Of a stretch of 64,000 bases of DNA, positions 12,300 to 23,999 are shown one piece after another. The notes under the pieces are model-generated. The model ran no database searches, was not told the origin of the DNA, and worked only from the letters and a program-made list of their open reading frames with translations. Source of the stretch: Sympetrum striolatum (Eukaryota > Arthropoda > Insecta > Odonata > Libellulidae); NCBI GenBank assembly GCA_947579665.1, contig OX388347.1:19150562-19214561 (forward strand), in the 5' to 3' direction. The number at the start of each line of letters is the position of its first letter. The stretch's first letter is position 1. Made by a program: the position numbers and the translations under genes.

Positions 12300-13896
12300 A
12301 GAGGAAGAATCGTTACTTACGAATTCGATTTTTTTATACACCTTGTTAAATGAATGTCTTTAAACTAGTCAATGGGACAGCCGTTTAAACTTTAATTTCG
12401 GAAACTGAATTCTTAAATACGAGACTAACGAAATTTTTGGTCACGTAGAAAAAAGTTGAAAATAAATTCATTTTTCTTAGGCGGCGTCAGTACTGAACCC
12501 GCCAGATATCCATTTCAGAGTTAAGTGAAGTATTTTTAAGAAAATTAGAGCTAAAATTTCTTTTGGTCAATTTGGCTGAACTGTAGAATTAAACTATCAG
12601 TGAAATTTAGTCGAATGGAATTTATTTTCCTTAGGTTAATGCTGACCAATATGCTGATTCCTAAATATATAAGGCTCGTTGAAATAGAAATTAGCGAGAA
12701 TTAATCTCTTCTTGGCATGGCAGTAGTTTTGATTGTTCTTATTTTAGGTTCTTACTATGTGATCTATGTTTAGAGTGTTCAGTTTTTGACATCTTTGTGA
12801 TATAAAGTATGAACGATTGAAAACAGAAGAAATGTTTCCTGTACTGTTGACGGCGAAAACAAATTTAGAAGCAAAACGATAGCACTTGAGTGATAAAAGA
12901 TAAAAAATGAAAGTCACTTTTATGTTACTCGGTTAGGGCGAAATTTTTCGCAGACCGGTTCCGGGTGGAAAATACGCCAAAGTTTAAGGTGTTATTTTGT
13001 AATGGGGTTCGTTTCTTAACCTTCTCTGATTCAAATCTATAATTAGCCGTATAATGAAGATGAGGCATTGAATCTAATTAATTGAGTTTCAAGGATGCAC
13101 TTGACGTAAGAGAAGAATTAGAATCGGACGATTTTTTTCGACGAAGTGTTGTGTAGGACGTTCTTTGAGAACAGAAACGTCTTCCCTTTTCTTTTTTTTA
13201 TTCAATGAGGTAGTACCTTTCTGATGAGAAAGTGGTTTCGTGTTTTGGCAAGCATCCGCTATTGTTTACAGGTCAGGGGTTTCCCTTCCACGCGACTCAC
13301 ATAGTTATGAAATTTCTAAAACGGACTGCGCAACTCTGCCTTCATAGAATCGTCTTCCCACTGCCCTTGTTCTCGACTAACAACTTCTTCTGTCACACGT
13401 CGTTACATTTTTTAGTGCGGTTTGAACTTTTGGAAAGATTTGCTCGGTATGCATATACAGGTATCCCAACATCCACGAGTTCAACACTCGAATTCGGGTT
13501 GAGAGCGATGCACTATAAAGAGTTACTTTTTTAAATTACTTCACTCGAAATTATGTATTGAAATTCGCGAATTCGTTGCGGAAAGGTTTAATTCAAGATA
13601 CAAGTATTAATAATGAGAATGGGTTAGCTAACAGAATGGAGCTTGAAGAATTTCAACGGAGATTCATCAATTAAAAGAAACAATTAATTATGTACAATAC
13701 GCTTTCCTTCAATTTAAAAATTAGAAGAACTTATTATAACTAGAGCACTGATTAAGGCGGAGAAGTAAAATTATTAAAATAATACCAAAACTTGCAAACC
13801 GGAGAGCAATATGATATTGATTTTTAGTCAATAAAATATTCTCATATAAAAGATTTAAGCAAGAAAATTGTCCGAGAATTTAATGCAGCGGCGTAA
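12300..13896. other. Intergenic, nothing recognised
   Basis: Both strands were read. Only short open frames occur (for example 13232-13534 plus, 100 codons) and none shows a domain, splice-consistent exon or codon bias. No repeat structure stands out. Confidence 0.5.
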
Positions 13897-14295
13897 TACA
13901 GTAGAACCCCGGTAATCCGGACACTCGCTAATCCGGAACCCTCGGTAATCCGGACGGTCCATTGGGAGTTATGCAAACCCGCAACTTCTTCTAGTGAACA
14001 TATAAACACGCATATTAGTAACAAGAAACGAGAGGTGGACAGACTACGCACTTGATTTAAAAATAAGAACGGTCGCGCAATAGAAAATAACTGACTTTTT
14101 CGCTCGCTGATAATATTCATTCACTTTCTATGTTGTAATACCTTATGCAATACATGCATGCATTATCTATAAAATATAATTTTTGAGAAAAAATGTTTTT
14201 TACGTTATTTTTTGAAAACCTCGCTAATCCGGAAACCCCGCTAATCCGGACGCCTATGTGCCTGAATTCGTCCGGTTTACCGGGGTTCTACTGTA
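13897..14295. mobile_element. pogo/Tigger-type MITE with TA target duplication
   Basis: The element proper is 13899-14293 (395 bp). It begins CAGTAGAACCCCGGTAATCC and its other end is the reverse complement over about 24 bp with one mismatch. TA dinucleotides flank both ends (13897-13898 and 14294-14295), the Tc1/mariner-pogo target duplication. AATCCGGA-type repeats recur just inside both ends. No transposase is encoded, so this is a non-autonomous MITE. Near-perfect ends suggest a fairly recent insertion. Confidence 0.85.
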
Positions 14296-14847
14296 GTCAG
14301 GAGTGGATCTAAAAACTTTCTAAGCAGGACTAAGATTATTTATTCATGAATTTATCTCCAATCGACTTTAAAAATGCCATTTAGATGTGATAAAAAGAGT
14401 AGGCGGGAATGTTCGTGGATAAAATTCATAATCATCTTCAATTCAAGCTCCTCGCTACAACTACGGCAGTCCTAACACAAATTCCGGCACAAAAAAGTTA
14501 CCAATTAGGGAAGATCGCCCCTTAGCAATCCCTTATATTCAACAAATAGTATTTAACACTTTGTGGCTTACTAATGGAGCCCTTATGTCTCGCGAGCTTC
14601 TTTCGTTCCATTCCTGGGGCTTCGGGGCGTAAAATTATGCTTCTGCCTCTGCGTAATTTCAGCTCACTATTGCTTTGAATCCGCTGTAAGTGCAGAACGC
14701 ACGAATAACAATCTGATATTACATCACATCATAAGTAGACGCCAATTATCAGGTCTAATCTTATCTTTCACCAAAGATGGTGGAAAATGATGCTTTGAGA
14801 GAATTAATTAGAAGTATAACATTAGAAGCTAGAGAACTATTATTATT

Positions 14848-15493
14848 AAAAAAATCTGATGTGGCCAACACATGACTTTCTCCATATTTATTGAAAACAG
14901 AAGCCTATGCCGGTAATATATGAATAACTCCAAAACAATGAGTATTATAGGACAATGTTTAAGTTGTAGTAAAATACATTATCTATAACTTTGGTACATA
15001 ATTTTATATACCTACATAACATTCTGACAGAGATATGTAAGAAAAACTTCCATTTCTGGATAAAAAACAACTTCCAGTTAACCATTATTGAAGAATAACT
15101 CCTAAACAATCAGTTTTACGAAAAAACGTTTCATACAAAAGCTGTAGTGGAGTACATTATCAATAAGGTTTGTAAATAATTTTATATACCTAAATTGCAT
15201 TCTGACAGAGATATTTAAGAAAAAAAATTTTGTTCCGGATGAACCGCAACTTCCGGTTAAGCGATATTCATCAAAAACTAATCAACTCTTGGCATTGTTA
15301 GGAAAATACTAAATATGAATTTTAGAAATGATCGGATAATTACTTTTTAAGATAGAGCGCCCACAAACCTTTTTACCACAGACTGACTGACACACAGACA
15401 GACAAACATCTATTTCCGTCGAATTCTGGAGGACGAATTTTATTGCGAATACAATACTTTCTCTATACTACGTATAGGGAGAAAGTAAAAATA
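14848..15493 (+). mobile_element. Short divergent copy of the Helentron-like repeat family
   Basis: It starts with AAAATCTGATGTGGCCAACA and the ACTTTCTCCATA block, and ends with the palindromic ACTTTCTCTATACT...AGGGAGAAAGT hairpin followed by AAAAAT, as in the three longer copies. The interior is shorter and diverged: two units of about 170 bp (from about 14925 and 15100) that share ATAACTCC, TTATATACCTA and TCTGACAGAGATAT blocks. A GCGCCCACAAACC segment leads into a degenerate CA-rich stretch. It encodes no protein. Confidence 0.65.
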
Positions 15494-17218
15494 CTAATAG
15501 GGAAATAATGAGGAACGCATCCGTCGCGAGAATAGAAGTTTGCACTTAAAAAGAAAATATGCTTTCGCTAACTACATATTTGTACGCATGGCTTACATTA
15601 TATTCCTTTTCAGGATGAGCAAGAAAGTAAGAGGCATAGTTTCTTCTCAGTACTGCTTCAAACTACTATCCTTAAATGTTGTTCCTCATAGGAAATATCC
15701 TTGCATCAGTTTCTTAATTTCCTACAAGTCCTCTGGCTACGTAAGCCTCTCTTTAGGATCTCATCAATATTCAACTAACCTTTTCAAGGCATTCTCATTT
15801 GAAAGAATGATGTAACATGCAAGTAATCACGGAATAATCTTTTGCGTTTGGTCTATGTGACATGACGGATTTTCCAAGGAAATTTCTACAGACAGAATTG
15901 TAGAGACGTAATCTGATCAGAAGTCTATAGGAAGCTGTTTTATGAAAGAAAAATCAGTTGGAATGGTTGGAATATTCTGGAAATCAAAGGAAAATGAAAA
16001 GAACAAATGGAGTGTTGTGGCAACGAGTAAACATCGATTGCTGAGGGAATTTAAAAGCCTTCGTTTTCCGTGAAAAATACGAACGTACTACTGTGCTCCG
16101 AATGGAGGGTTATGTCGCACGCAGTCTGTAATAAGTTCCAGTAATAAGTGCTTTAGTAGTAGCTAGCGATACTAATAAAGCAATTTACCGGTTTGACAGA
16201 AGAGGCTTTCAATTTCGCTGAACCAATTCTTCTCTCACACGCAATCCGTGGCTTTTAATGAAGTTGGTACTATTTCCCAATCTGTAGTTCACGCTCTCCT
16301 AAACGGTCATGTTTTAAGGACGAATAGTGAAAGATGGTGATCAAGTTCAAATTCTGAGTTTGTTACTGTTTTTCTGCGATGCGCTACTGTCACTCGACAA
16401 CTAGTTTGGGTGTATAGGAACACTTTCAAAATATTTTTGGGCAAAGTTTTAGGAAGGCGGTAGGCAGATGTTTTAAAAGAGTACGCCATTAAAAAAAATA
16501 AGCATCACTGCTCTCCGAAGTTATAAAATATTTATCTATCCGTACTGTTTTAAAGCTTTTGCTCACTGAGTAACAGGCTAAGTAAGAAAGCAGTCGGTAT
16601 TAAATCTATTAATCTGGAGCGTTTCTTGCACCGAAGTAGATTTTTTCAACGGAACAACTTTCCCTGTAATACTACGGAGAAAGTGAAACGCACTCTAATA
16701 AAAAAAGTGGTGCGTCGAATGGGTTTAATGATACTTCATTTACGGCGAAGAAACTTAGTACTAACGAGAGTGAGGTAATGGCTCAATAAAGCAAGGTAAA
16801 GAGGGGAAGCACTGCCAAAACTTTCTTATAATTTAAGTTTTACAACAGGAAATGGACACCTTTACTACGAGAAGGGTTCCGAGGATCTTCTTTGTGTGAA
16901 ATTCAAATTGATTACAAAGTAACACTATACCTGCAAGTAAGTTTTAATGATGGCTAAATATTTATATTGAAGGAAGTTCACTTAACAATGCTGTATTGAC
17001 CATATTTTTAAAGGATAATGGAACAAAACATGCAAGGAGACTTTTCAAGTGGTTGTGACGTAAATGTTTTTTAAAACCATATATATTTGACTCGTGACAA
17101 TTTAATGCCGATAATGCAATATGACGAAACATGATTGAGAACATGCTTTTGAAAGAATCTGAAGAAAAACACGAAATATCATACAACAACACCTACACTG
17201 CATCACTCACTTTCATAC
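15494..17218. other. Intergenic, nothing recognised
   Basis: Short unrelated frames only (15540-15815 plus, 16307-16489 minus, 16962-17192 minus). None has a recognisable domain or exon signals that join into a longer reading frame. No repeats beyond low-complexity A/T runs were seen. Confidence 0.5.
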
Positions 17219-18245
17219 AAAAAAATCTGATGTGGCCAGCACATGACTTTCTCCATACATAAGATGTAAATATTTATCTACGACAGTAATTTCGAACTCT
17301 ATATACCATATAAACTTGGAAGATGAGTGATTAATTCATATATTATTATCTTTTACGTCACAAATATTATAAATAATGTTTTTCGGGACATGCTCGATGA
17401 AAAACGATGAAATTGGCCTTTCGCCCATAGCGCCCACTAAGTACATAATCAGCAACTTCCGGTTAATCAGTATTTCATGAATAACTCCTAAACAATCAGT
17501 TATATAAAAATATGTTTCATACAAACGTAATAGTAAATTACATTTTCTAAAACGTTTATAAATAATAGTATATACCTTAATATCATATTTATGGAGATAT
17601 TTTGGAAATAGGAAATGAGCTTTGAAGAATAAAGCTCAATTTCCGGTCAACCGATTTACTCCAAAAACTAATCATCTCTAACAACACCAACCAAAGTACT
17701 ATATATGAAATTTTGTGTTGATACAATGAATGGTTCTTATGTTAAAGCGCCCACAAAGTACATAACAGCTACTTCCGGTTTATCGGTATTTCACGAATAA
17801 CTCCTAATCAACCGGTGATACCAACATATGTTGAATACAAAAGTTATAGTAAATTCTATTATCTAAAACTTTTATAAGTAATACAATATACGTATATATC
17901 ATATTTATGGAGATATTTTGAAAACCGGAAATGAGCTTTGATGAATGAAGCTCGACTTCCGGTATACCGATTTACTCCAAAAACTAGTCAACTCTGACAG
18001 CACACACCGCTGTACTATATATGAAGTTAGGTATTGATACGACCAACACTTTTCACGTTAGAGCGCCCACTATCACACACACACATACAAAGAACACACT
18101 CACACACACACACAGACATCATTCCGAAAATGGTCAAAACGTGTTCTAGGGACCCCAAAACATGCATTTCCGTTGAAACCTCGAGGTCGATTTTTTTCAT
18201 GAAAACAATACTTTCTCTATACTTCGTGTATGGAGAAATTAAAAA
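17219..18245 (+). mobile_element. Helentron-like non-autonomous repeat, copy A (full length)
   Basis: About 1.03 kb. Order: AAAAAATCTGATGTGGCCAG, ACTTTCTCCATA, a unique ~190-bp stretch, then two ~320-bp internal units. Each unit runs from GCGCCCAC through ACTTCCGGTT, TTTATGGAGATATTTTGAAA and ACCGATTTACTCC (unit starts near 17426 and 17749). A CA-rich tract follows (18071-18115), then CATTCCGAAAATGGTC, then a terminal hairpin (ACTTTCTCTATACTTCGTG...TATGGAGAAAT). The 5' ACTTTCTCCATA is complementary to the 3' TATGGAGAAA, giving short subterminal inverted repeats. No ORF of note. Classification as Helentron-associated (HINE/DINE-like) is inferred from architecture only. Confidence 0.65.
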
Positions 18246-18467
18246 TGCAACGAAAAGGGAAAATTTAGCGAAATTTCAATAATTATCCTCAATTTTGCAT
18301 TTATTATCCTGGTTTGAACGAGATAATACTGAAAAAATTGCAACGAAAAGGGAAAACTTTAGCGAAGTCTCAGTAATTATCCTCTATTTTCCCTTTATTA
18401 TCCTCGTTTGAACGAAATAATATCGTAAAAAGCAACAAAAACGATTAATTTAGAAAATTTCAATAAT
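18246..18467. repeat. Satellite array, left part
   Basis: Units of about 90 bp with the pattern CAACGAAAAGGGAAAAT, TTAGCGAAATTTCAATAATT, ATCCTCTATTTT, CTTTATTATCCTCGTTTGAA and CGAGATAATATCG. The array abuts the end of repeat copy A directly, and continues beyond the transposon at 18468-20776. Confidence 0.8.
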
Positions 18468-18733
18468 AGGGAGGTAAACCTCATGTGAAAATACGCATTT
18501 TAATATTTAGAAATGATAATGTAAGTTGAATAGATATCAACAGTGAAAACTATTTTTAAATTGCTGCCGTATTTATTTTTTTAATGCTTCATGAAATTTG
18601 AACACTTTTGAAACGGAAGGTTTTCGGCGGGAAACCGAGTACGGTTGACTGTGACGTCATACACATTAAAAGCAAGCGGCGCTACGGTGAAAGTGTGCTG
18701 TTAGGCGAGTTGATTCCGTGATAGAGCTGTGTT

Positions 18734-18952
18734 TTGGGTGATCCTCTCCGATACATTTTTACGTTTGGAAGTGTTTTCTTAGCTGAAAACTTCATATATA
18801 TTCCGGCAAGCGTCGAAGAAGAGAAAAGGCGATGGAAATTGTTTCGTGAAGGCTCAATCGAACAACCAAGTTTTGGAAGAGTGGTGTTTTCCCCCGATTT
18901 ATGTCTATGTATAAAAGAACTTGAAAATTTGGGTGTTATAATGATATTTTGA
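18734..18952 (+). CDS. Small open frame in the ISL2EU-like element, unassigned
   Basis: A 72-codon plus-strand frame inside the transposon, divergent from the transposase. It contains FIYIPASVEEEKRRWKLF, which loosely resembles the middle of a THAP domain (F-I-x-V-P-x-x-x-x-x-R-K-x-W), but the zinc-binding cysteines before it are absent. ISL2EU elements often carry a second gene (YqaJ-type nuclease) opposite the transposase, and this could be its remnant. It could equally be a chance frame. Confidence 0.2.
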   Translation: MGDPLRYIFTFGSVFLAENFIYIPASVEEEKRRWKLFREGSIEQPSFGRVVFSPDLCLCIKELENLGVIMIF

Positions 18953-19085
18953 TTGCAAATTTTTTCTTAACATAGCATATAAAACATTTTATTGTAAACA
19001 AAACCTCTTTTACACTTTATTTGATTGAAGTTGAATGTTACAGTTGTAAAATATGTTACATACATAAGCAAAGCATATTATTACC

Positions 19086-19403
19086 TTACTTCTTTAACAA
19101 CTCTCTCTGTAAATTTATTATTCTAGTGGATGTTATTACTTTTTCATCCAAGCAACAAATGAGGGAATGGTCCACTGTAGAATGAGGTAATAGTATTTTG
19201 AACTCCCTGTACCTCTTCACTAGTCTCTCTACATGTATTCTCAATGCTGCTATCCTTTTTGTGTGCAGAACCTCAGGTTGAGTGAGTTTGAAACCAGCAT
19301 TGACACTGGGTGGCCTCACTAAGTTGCAATTTTTTGTGGCTGGCTGTGTGTTCCACTTTCTGTGCTTTATGATATTGCTAAAGTCTTCTTCAACCTGGTA
19401 CAA
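19086..19403 (-). pseudogene. DDE_Tnp_4-type transposase, C-terminal fragment
   Basis: The minus-strand frame ends with QPEVLHTKRIAALRIHVERL, then VKRYREFKIL and a terminal INLQRELLKK before the stop at 19086. The R-I-A-x-L-R-I-H-V-E-R core with a following F-x-I-L is the hallmark of the last catalytic block (the E of DDE) in the Harbinger/ISL2EU-related DDE_Tnp_4 family, and the NLQ ending is typical. The frame opens at 19403 without the earlier D residues. The sequence just upstream (19404-19560) has stops in all frames that I read, so the gene is broken. Confidence 0.7.
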
Positions 19404-20299
19404 ACAAGTTACAACAATATAATTTACTTACCATATTCTAAAATTGTATGGAATAAGAGATTCAATCCAAATATTATCACAGTAATACAAACACAGGTAA
19501 AGTTAACCTAAAAATCAATCCAGTTAGTCAAACAACATACCTATAGAAGAAGAATTCCAAGAGAATGAAAGAGAACACAGACTGAGCAATAAATATTGAA
19601 CACAATGAATGGCTTTCTCAAAAATTCGTAAGTCTTACGATTTCCTTACCAATCAATAGGCAGGAGAACTTACAAATGAAATGATGCTCAGTCTTATTGG
19701 GATACCTATATGGATACTCGACCTTGTATAGCTGATCAAGTTTCAACAATGACTGTATTCAGTAGCTGTTACGCTGTTTCGTCATTGGATTTTAAAGAAA
19801 GAGGCTACAACATAATGTAAATGTGAAGCTAAAAAGCTTCAAACTGAGTTTGGATTGGAAGTTTATATTTTCAAATAATGCAATAGAAAACGAAATCTTT
19901 CGTAACATTAAAATCGGGAATCGTAAAATCATAAACATGTGTATGTAGAAATACTGTAGCTGAGAAGAATCATTTCTCCTACTAAAGGCACTTTCTTTCA
20001 TGTTTGGCAGTCGTAGTCTTCTATAAACGTGAACAATATAAATTGTACGTTTCCTTAACGCAATCCAAAGCGCATTAATCTATTGATGTAATCTCTTACA
20101 TTTCCTCAACAGCATCACATAAGCAACCACCAGAAACTTCAGAAAGTATCACTCATGAAACATAAAAATGCCATCGTTCGTTCTTTAGACGTCAGCGCGT
20201 ATTTGCTTTCAAGCAAAATAAAGGGTCATATTGCGATAATCCTCATATCTAAGACACCAGTCGTACATTTGACTTACAATGCATGCAAACATTATTGTT

Positions 20300-20490
20300 T
20301 TCAACTTGCATTAAAATGATCCTCGCAGCAGTAAAAATTTGTTTTAGGGCTGATCTTCTTGTCTGCTCTCCTCGCAGCCAGGAACCACTTCTTTCTTGTG
20401 CCGGAGTCCAATAAATGATTTTCCCGGGGTTTTGACAGTGGTTGAGGTACAGCATGGTACAAAACAATATTTGTATGCTTTGTATGCCAT
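20300..20490 (-). pseudogene. THAP zinc-finger N-terminus of the transposase, frameshifted
   Basis: From ATG at 20490-20488 the frame reads MAYKAYKYCFVPCCTSTTVK followed by TPGKSFIWTP. This is the C-x(2-4)-C start of THAP domains in ISL2EU-type transposases (Y-K-Y-C-x-V-P-x-C-x-S-T-x-x-K-T-P). Further along, a different frame (about 20313-20337) gives FYCCEDHFN, the second half (C-x-x-H) of the same domain. At least one frameshift therefore lies between the two halves. Together with the fragment at 19086-19403 it outlines one transposase gene on the minus strand. Confidence 0.65.
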
Positions 20491-20776
20491 TTTTTCGAAG
20501 CTCAGAACTCCAGAAGTCGAAATAATAAGGCCACTAAGGCAGAATAAGAGATCCTGAAAACGTATGCCGGTAGCGGTTAGGTCTGTATGACGTCAGCGTA
20601 TCTTCGGAACTCTTCGGGAAACTTCGGAGCGTTTGAGCAGCCCTCCGAAATTCCAACTTTTCAAGCGCTGTTTACGGCCCTAATTTTGCGATTTCAATGT
20701 TCTTTCCGCTGCCACTGTTCATTTTTCATAGTATTATTCAATTTAAAAAATTAAAAAGAAAATGGTTTACCTCCCT

Positions 20777-22947
20777 ATTATTCTCTATTTTGAATTTATT
20801 TCCCTCGTCCGGTTGAGATTATATCAAAAAAAGAATCGAAAAGGGATAATTTTAGCGAAATTTTAATCACTATCTTCTGTTTTGCCTTAATTTTGAGTTA
20901 ATATAGAATAAACCAACAATGATAGCATAATATGAATAGTTTCCCTCTATTTTGCCTTTACAATCCTCGTTTGAACGAGATTATATTGTAAAAGATTCAA
21001 CGATAATGGATAGTTTTAGCGAAATTTCAGTAATTATCCTCTATCTTGCCTTTATGTTTCTCGTTTGAACGAAATAATATCGTAAAAAGCAACTGTAAAA
21101 GAAAATTTTAGAAAAATTTCAATAACTATTTATCTACTTTGCCTTTATAATCCTTGTTCGCGCGAGTTAATATTGAGAATACCAACGAAAAGTGATAATT
21201 TTCGCGACTTTTTAATAATTATTCCCTCCTTTGCCATTATAATCCTCTAATGAACGTGATTATATCGTAAAAAGAAACGAAAAAAGGGTAACTTTAGCAA
21301 AATTTCAAAAAAATATCCCCTATTCTACATTTATAATTCACCCTTTAACGAGATAATGTTAAAAAAATTAAACCAAAAAGGATTTTTGTTTGCGAAATTT
21401 CAATAATTATCCCCTATTTCTTCCTTTACACAGCGTTAGGTGTTTCTTCCTTAATATATTGCAACCGACTTCTTCCTTGCACATTACAAATTTTTTCTTC
21501 CTTTACACATTACTAACTTTATCTTCCTTTACACAACACAAACTTCTTCTTCCCTTGCACTTTACGAAATAGTTCTCCTTTCACACATTACGAATTTTTT
21601 CTTCCTGTACACATTACTAACTTTATCTTCCTTTACACATTCCAAACTGTTTCCTTATATACACATTTCAAACTCTTCCTTCCTTTACACATTACGAATT
21701 ATTTCTTCCTTTACGAATAAGAAACTTTTTCTTCCTTTGAACATTACATACTATTTCTTCCTTTAGACATTTCAAACACTTTCTTCCTTTACAGATTACA
21801 ATAAATGATTTTTTTGCCTTAATTTTACTCCTTTTCTCAAGATAATATCGAAAAAAAAAGAAACAAATGAAAATTTCGAAATTTATATTTTTTTACCTAT
21901 ATTGCGTTTTTTATGTATTGTATTCTAGATCATATAGTGAAAAGACACAAGAATAGGAATTTTAACGATGTTTAAATTTTTAGCTCTGTTTTGCCTTAAT
22001 TTTCCTCAGTCATTCAGGATAATATCTAAAAATATACGAATACGAATAAACGATTCGAAAAGGTTTAATTTTAGCGATGTTTAAATTTATTACTCTATAT
22101 TTTCGTAATTTATTCGAAATTATCTCAAAATAACACCGAAAAGGGAACCTTTGGCGAAATATCACTTTGATTATAGTTTATGCCTCTTTTATCATTATAT
22201 CGCAAAAATTATTAATATCATTATCGATAATATCGAAAAAAAACGAAATGGGTTTCATTATAGCGAAATTTCAATTTTTTTCCTCTACTATGCCTTTAAT
22301 TACCTCTTTTTGTGTGATGATATTGTAAAAAACAATGAAAAGGGGTAATTTTAGCGAAATTTCAATAATTATTCTCTATTTCGCAATTAATATCCTCGTC
22401 TGGTTGAGATTATATCGTAAAAAGAAACGAAAAGGGATAATTATACCGATATTTTAATCATTATCTTCTCTTTTGCCTTTATTTTCGTCGTTTGAACGAG
22501 TTATTATGGAATAAACTAAATATGAAAGCGAAATATGAATAATTTCCCTCTATTTTGCCTGTATTATCCTCGTTTTAACTTCATTATATCGAAAAAAAAC
22601 GAAAAGGGATATTTTAACTAAATTTCAATAATCATATTCTATTTTGCCTTTATTATCCTCGATTGAACGAGATTATATTAAAAAGATATATCGAAAAAGG
22701 TTAATTTTTGGGAAATTTCAATAATTAATATCCATTTTGCCATTATTATCCTAGTTTGAACGAGATAATATTGAAAACAATGAACCGATAGGGATAATTA
22801 ATAATTTTAGCGAAATCTCAATAATTATCATCTATTTTGCCCTTTAATTTCCTTATTTTGTGTGATAATATCGTAAAAAGCTAAGAAATTTAAGTAATTA
22901 TCCTCTATTTGGCCTTTATTGTTCTCGTTTGAACGAAATAATAAAGT
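20777..22947. repeat. Satellite array, right part, about 85-95-bp monomers
   Basis: Roughly 20 or more diverged head-to-tail units. Examples start near 22332, 22427, 22515, 22598, 22686 and 22779. The consensus theme is AACGAAAAGGGATAATTTTA, GCGAAATTTCAATAATTATC, CTCTATTTTGCCTTTATTAT, CCTCGTTTGAACGAGATAAT and ATCGTAAAAAG. Divergence between neighbours is high, so it is an old, probably no longer homogenised array. It ends at the start of repeat copy B. A separate minisatellite is embedded at about 21415-21800. Confidence 0.85.
21415..21800. repeat. Minisatellite, TTCTTCCTTTACACATTAC theme
   Basis: About 13 copies of a 25-30-bp unit with the core CTTCCTTTACACATTAC followed by a variable AAACTT/TAACTT/GAATTT spacer. 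It sits inside the larger satellite array and is unrelated to the ~90-bp monomer except that it starts from CCTATTTCTTCC, where a monomer would continue CCTCTATTTTGCC. This suggests local amplification out of a satellite unit. Confidence 0.75.
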
Positions 22948-23816
22948 AAAAAATCTGATGTGGCCAGCACATGACTTTCTCCATATATATAAGATGTAAA
23001 TATATAACTACGACAGTATTTTCGAACTTTATAATCAATCTAAACTTGGAAGATAAGTGATATATTTTTTTATATTATCTTTTACGTCACAAAAATTATA
23101 AATAATGTTTCTCGGGACATTTTCAATGAAAAACGATGAAGTGGCCCTTCGCCCCAGGGCCGAGAGCGCCCACAACGTACATAATCAGCAACTTCCGGTT
23201 TATCAGTATTTCACAAATAACTCCTACACAAACAGTGATACAAAAATATGTTTCGTACAAAAGTTATAGTAAATATCATTTTCTTAAACGTTTATAAATA
23301 ATAGTTTATGGCTAAATATTATATTTATGGAGATATTTTGAAAACCGGGAATTAGCTTTGAAGAATGTAGCTCGACTTCCGGTTAACCGATTTACTCCAA
23401 AAACTAATCAACTCTAACGACATCAACCAAAATACTATATATGAAATTTGGTGTTGATCCAACAAATAGTTTTTATGTTAGAGCGCCCACAAAGTACATA
23501 ATCAGCTACTTCCGGTTTAGCAGTATTTCACGAATAACTCCTAATCAAACGGTGATACAAAAATTTGTCAAATACAAAAGTTATAGTAAAACAGATTATC
23601 TAAAACTTATATAAGGTATACAATATACCTATATATCATATTTATGGAGATATTTTGAAAACCGGAAATGAGCTTTAATGAATAAAGCTCGACTTCCGGT
23701 TGATCGATTTACTCCAAAAACTAATCAACTCTGACAGCACACACCACAGTACTATATATGAAGTTTGGTATTGATACGACTAATAGTTTTCACGTTAGAG
23801 CGCCCACTATCACACA

Positions 23817-23867
<51 letters not shown>

Positions 23868-23999
23868 ACAGACATCATTCCGAAAATGGTCAAAACGTGT
23901 TCTAGGGACCCCAAAACGTGCATTTCCGTTGAAATCTCGAAGTCGAATTTTTTCATGAAAACAATACTTTCTCTATACTCCGTATATGGAGAAAGTAAT
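22948..23999 (+). mobile_element. Helentron-like non-autonomous repeat, copy B (full length)
   Basis: Same order as copy A: 5' AAAAAATCTGATGTGGCCAG and ACTTTCTCCATA, two internal units beginning with GCGCCCACA near 23166 and 23482, GCGCCCACTATC, a long (CA)n tract at about 23813-23872, CATTCCGAAAATGGTC, and the terminal hairpin ACTTTCTCTATACTCCGTAT...GGAGAAAGT. It follows the last satellite unit directly. The 66-codon frame across the (CA)n tract (poly Thr-His) is an artefact of the microsatellite. Confidence 0.65.

Larger units (their letters stand above)
18468..20776 (-). mobile_element. ISL2EU-like (THAP plus DDE) DNA transposon inserted in the satellite
   Basis: The 2,309-bp element begins AGGGAGGTAAACC and ends with the exact reverse complement (20764-20776). 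AT dinucleotides flank both ends (18466-18467, 20777-20778), consistent with the 2-bp AT target duplication known for ISL2EU elements. Joining the flanks restores a normal satellite unit. Subterminal TGACGTCATACA occurs inverted at 18652-18663 and 20584-20595, almost equally distant (about 182 bp) from each end. A decayed transposase lies on the minus strand: a THAP-like start at 20490 and a DDE C-terminal fragment at 19403-19086. The middle of the gene is unrecognisable, so the copy is inactive. Confidence 0.75.

Noticed and set aside
23758..23958. 66-codon frame with alternating Thr-His
   Set aside because: It is the translation of the (CA)n microsatellite inside repeat copy B.
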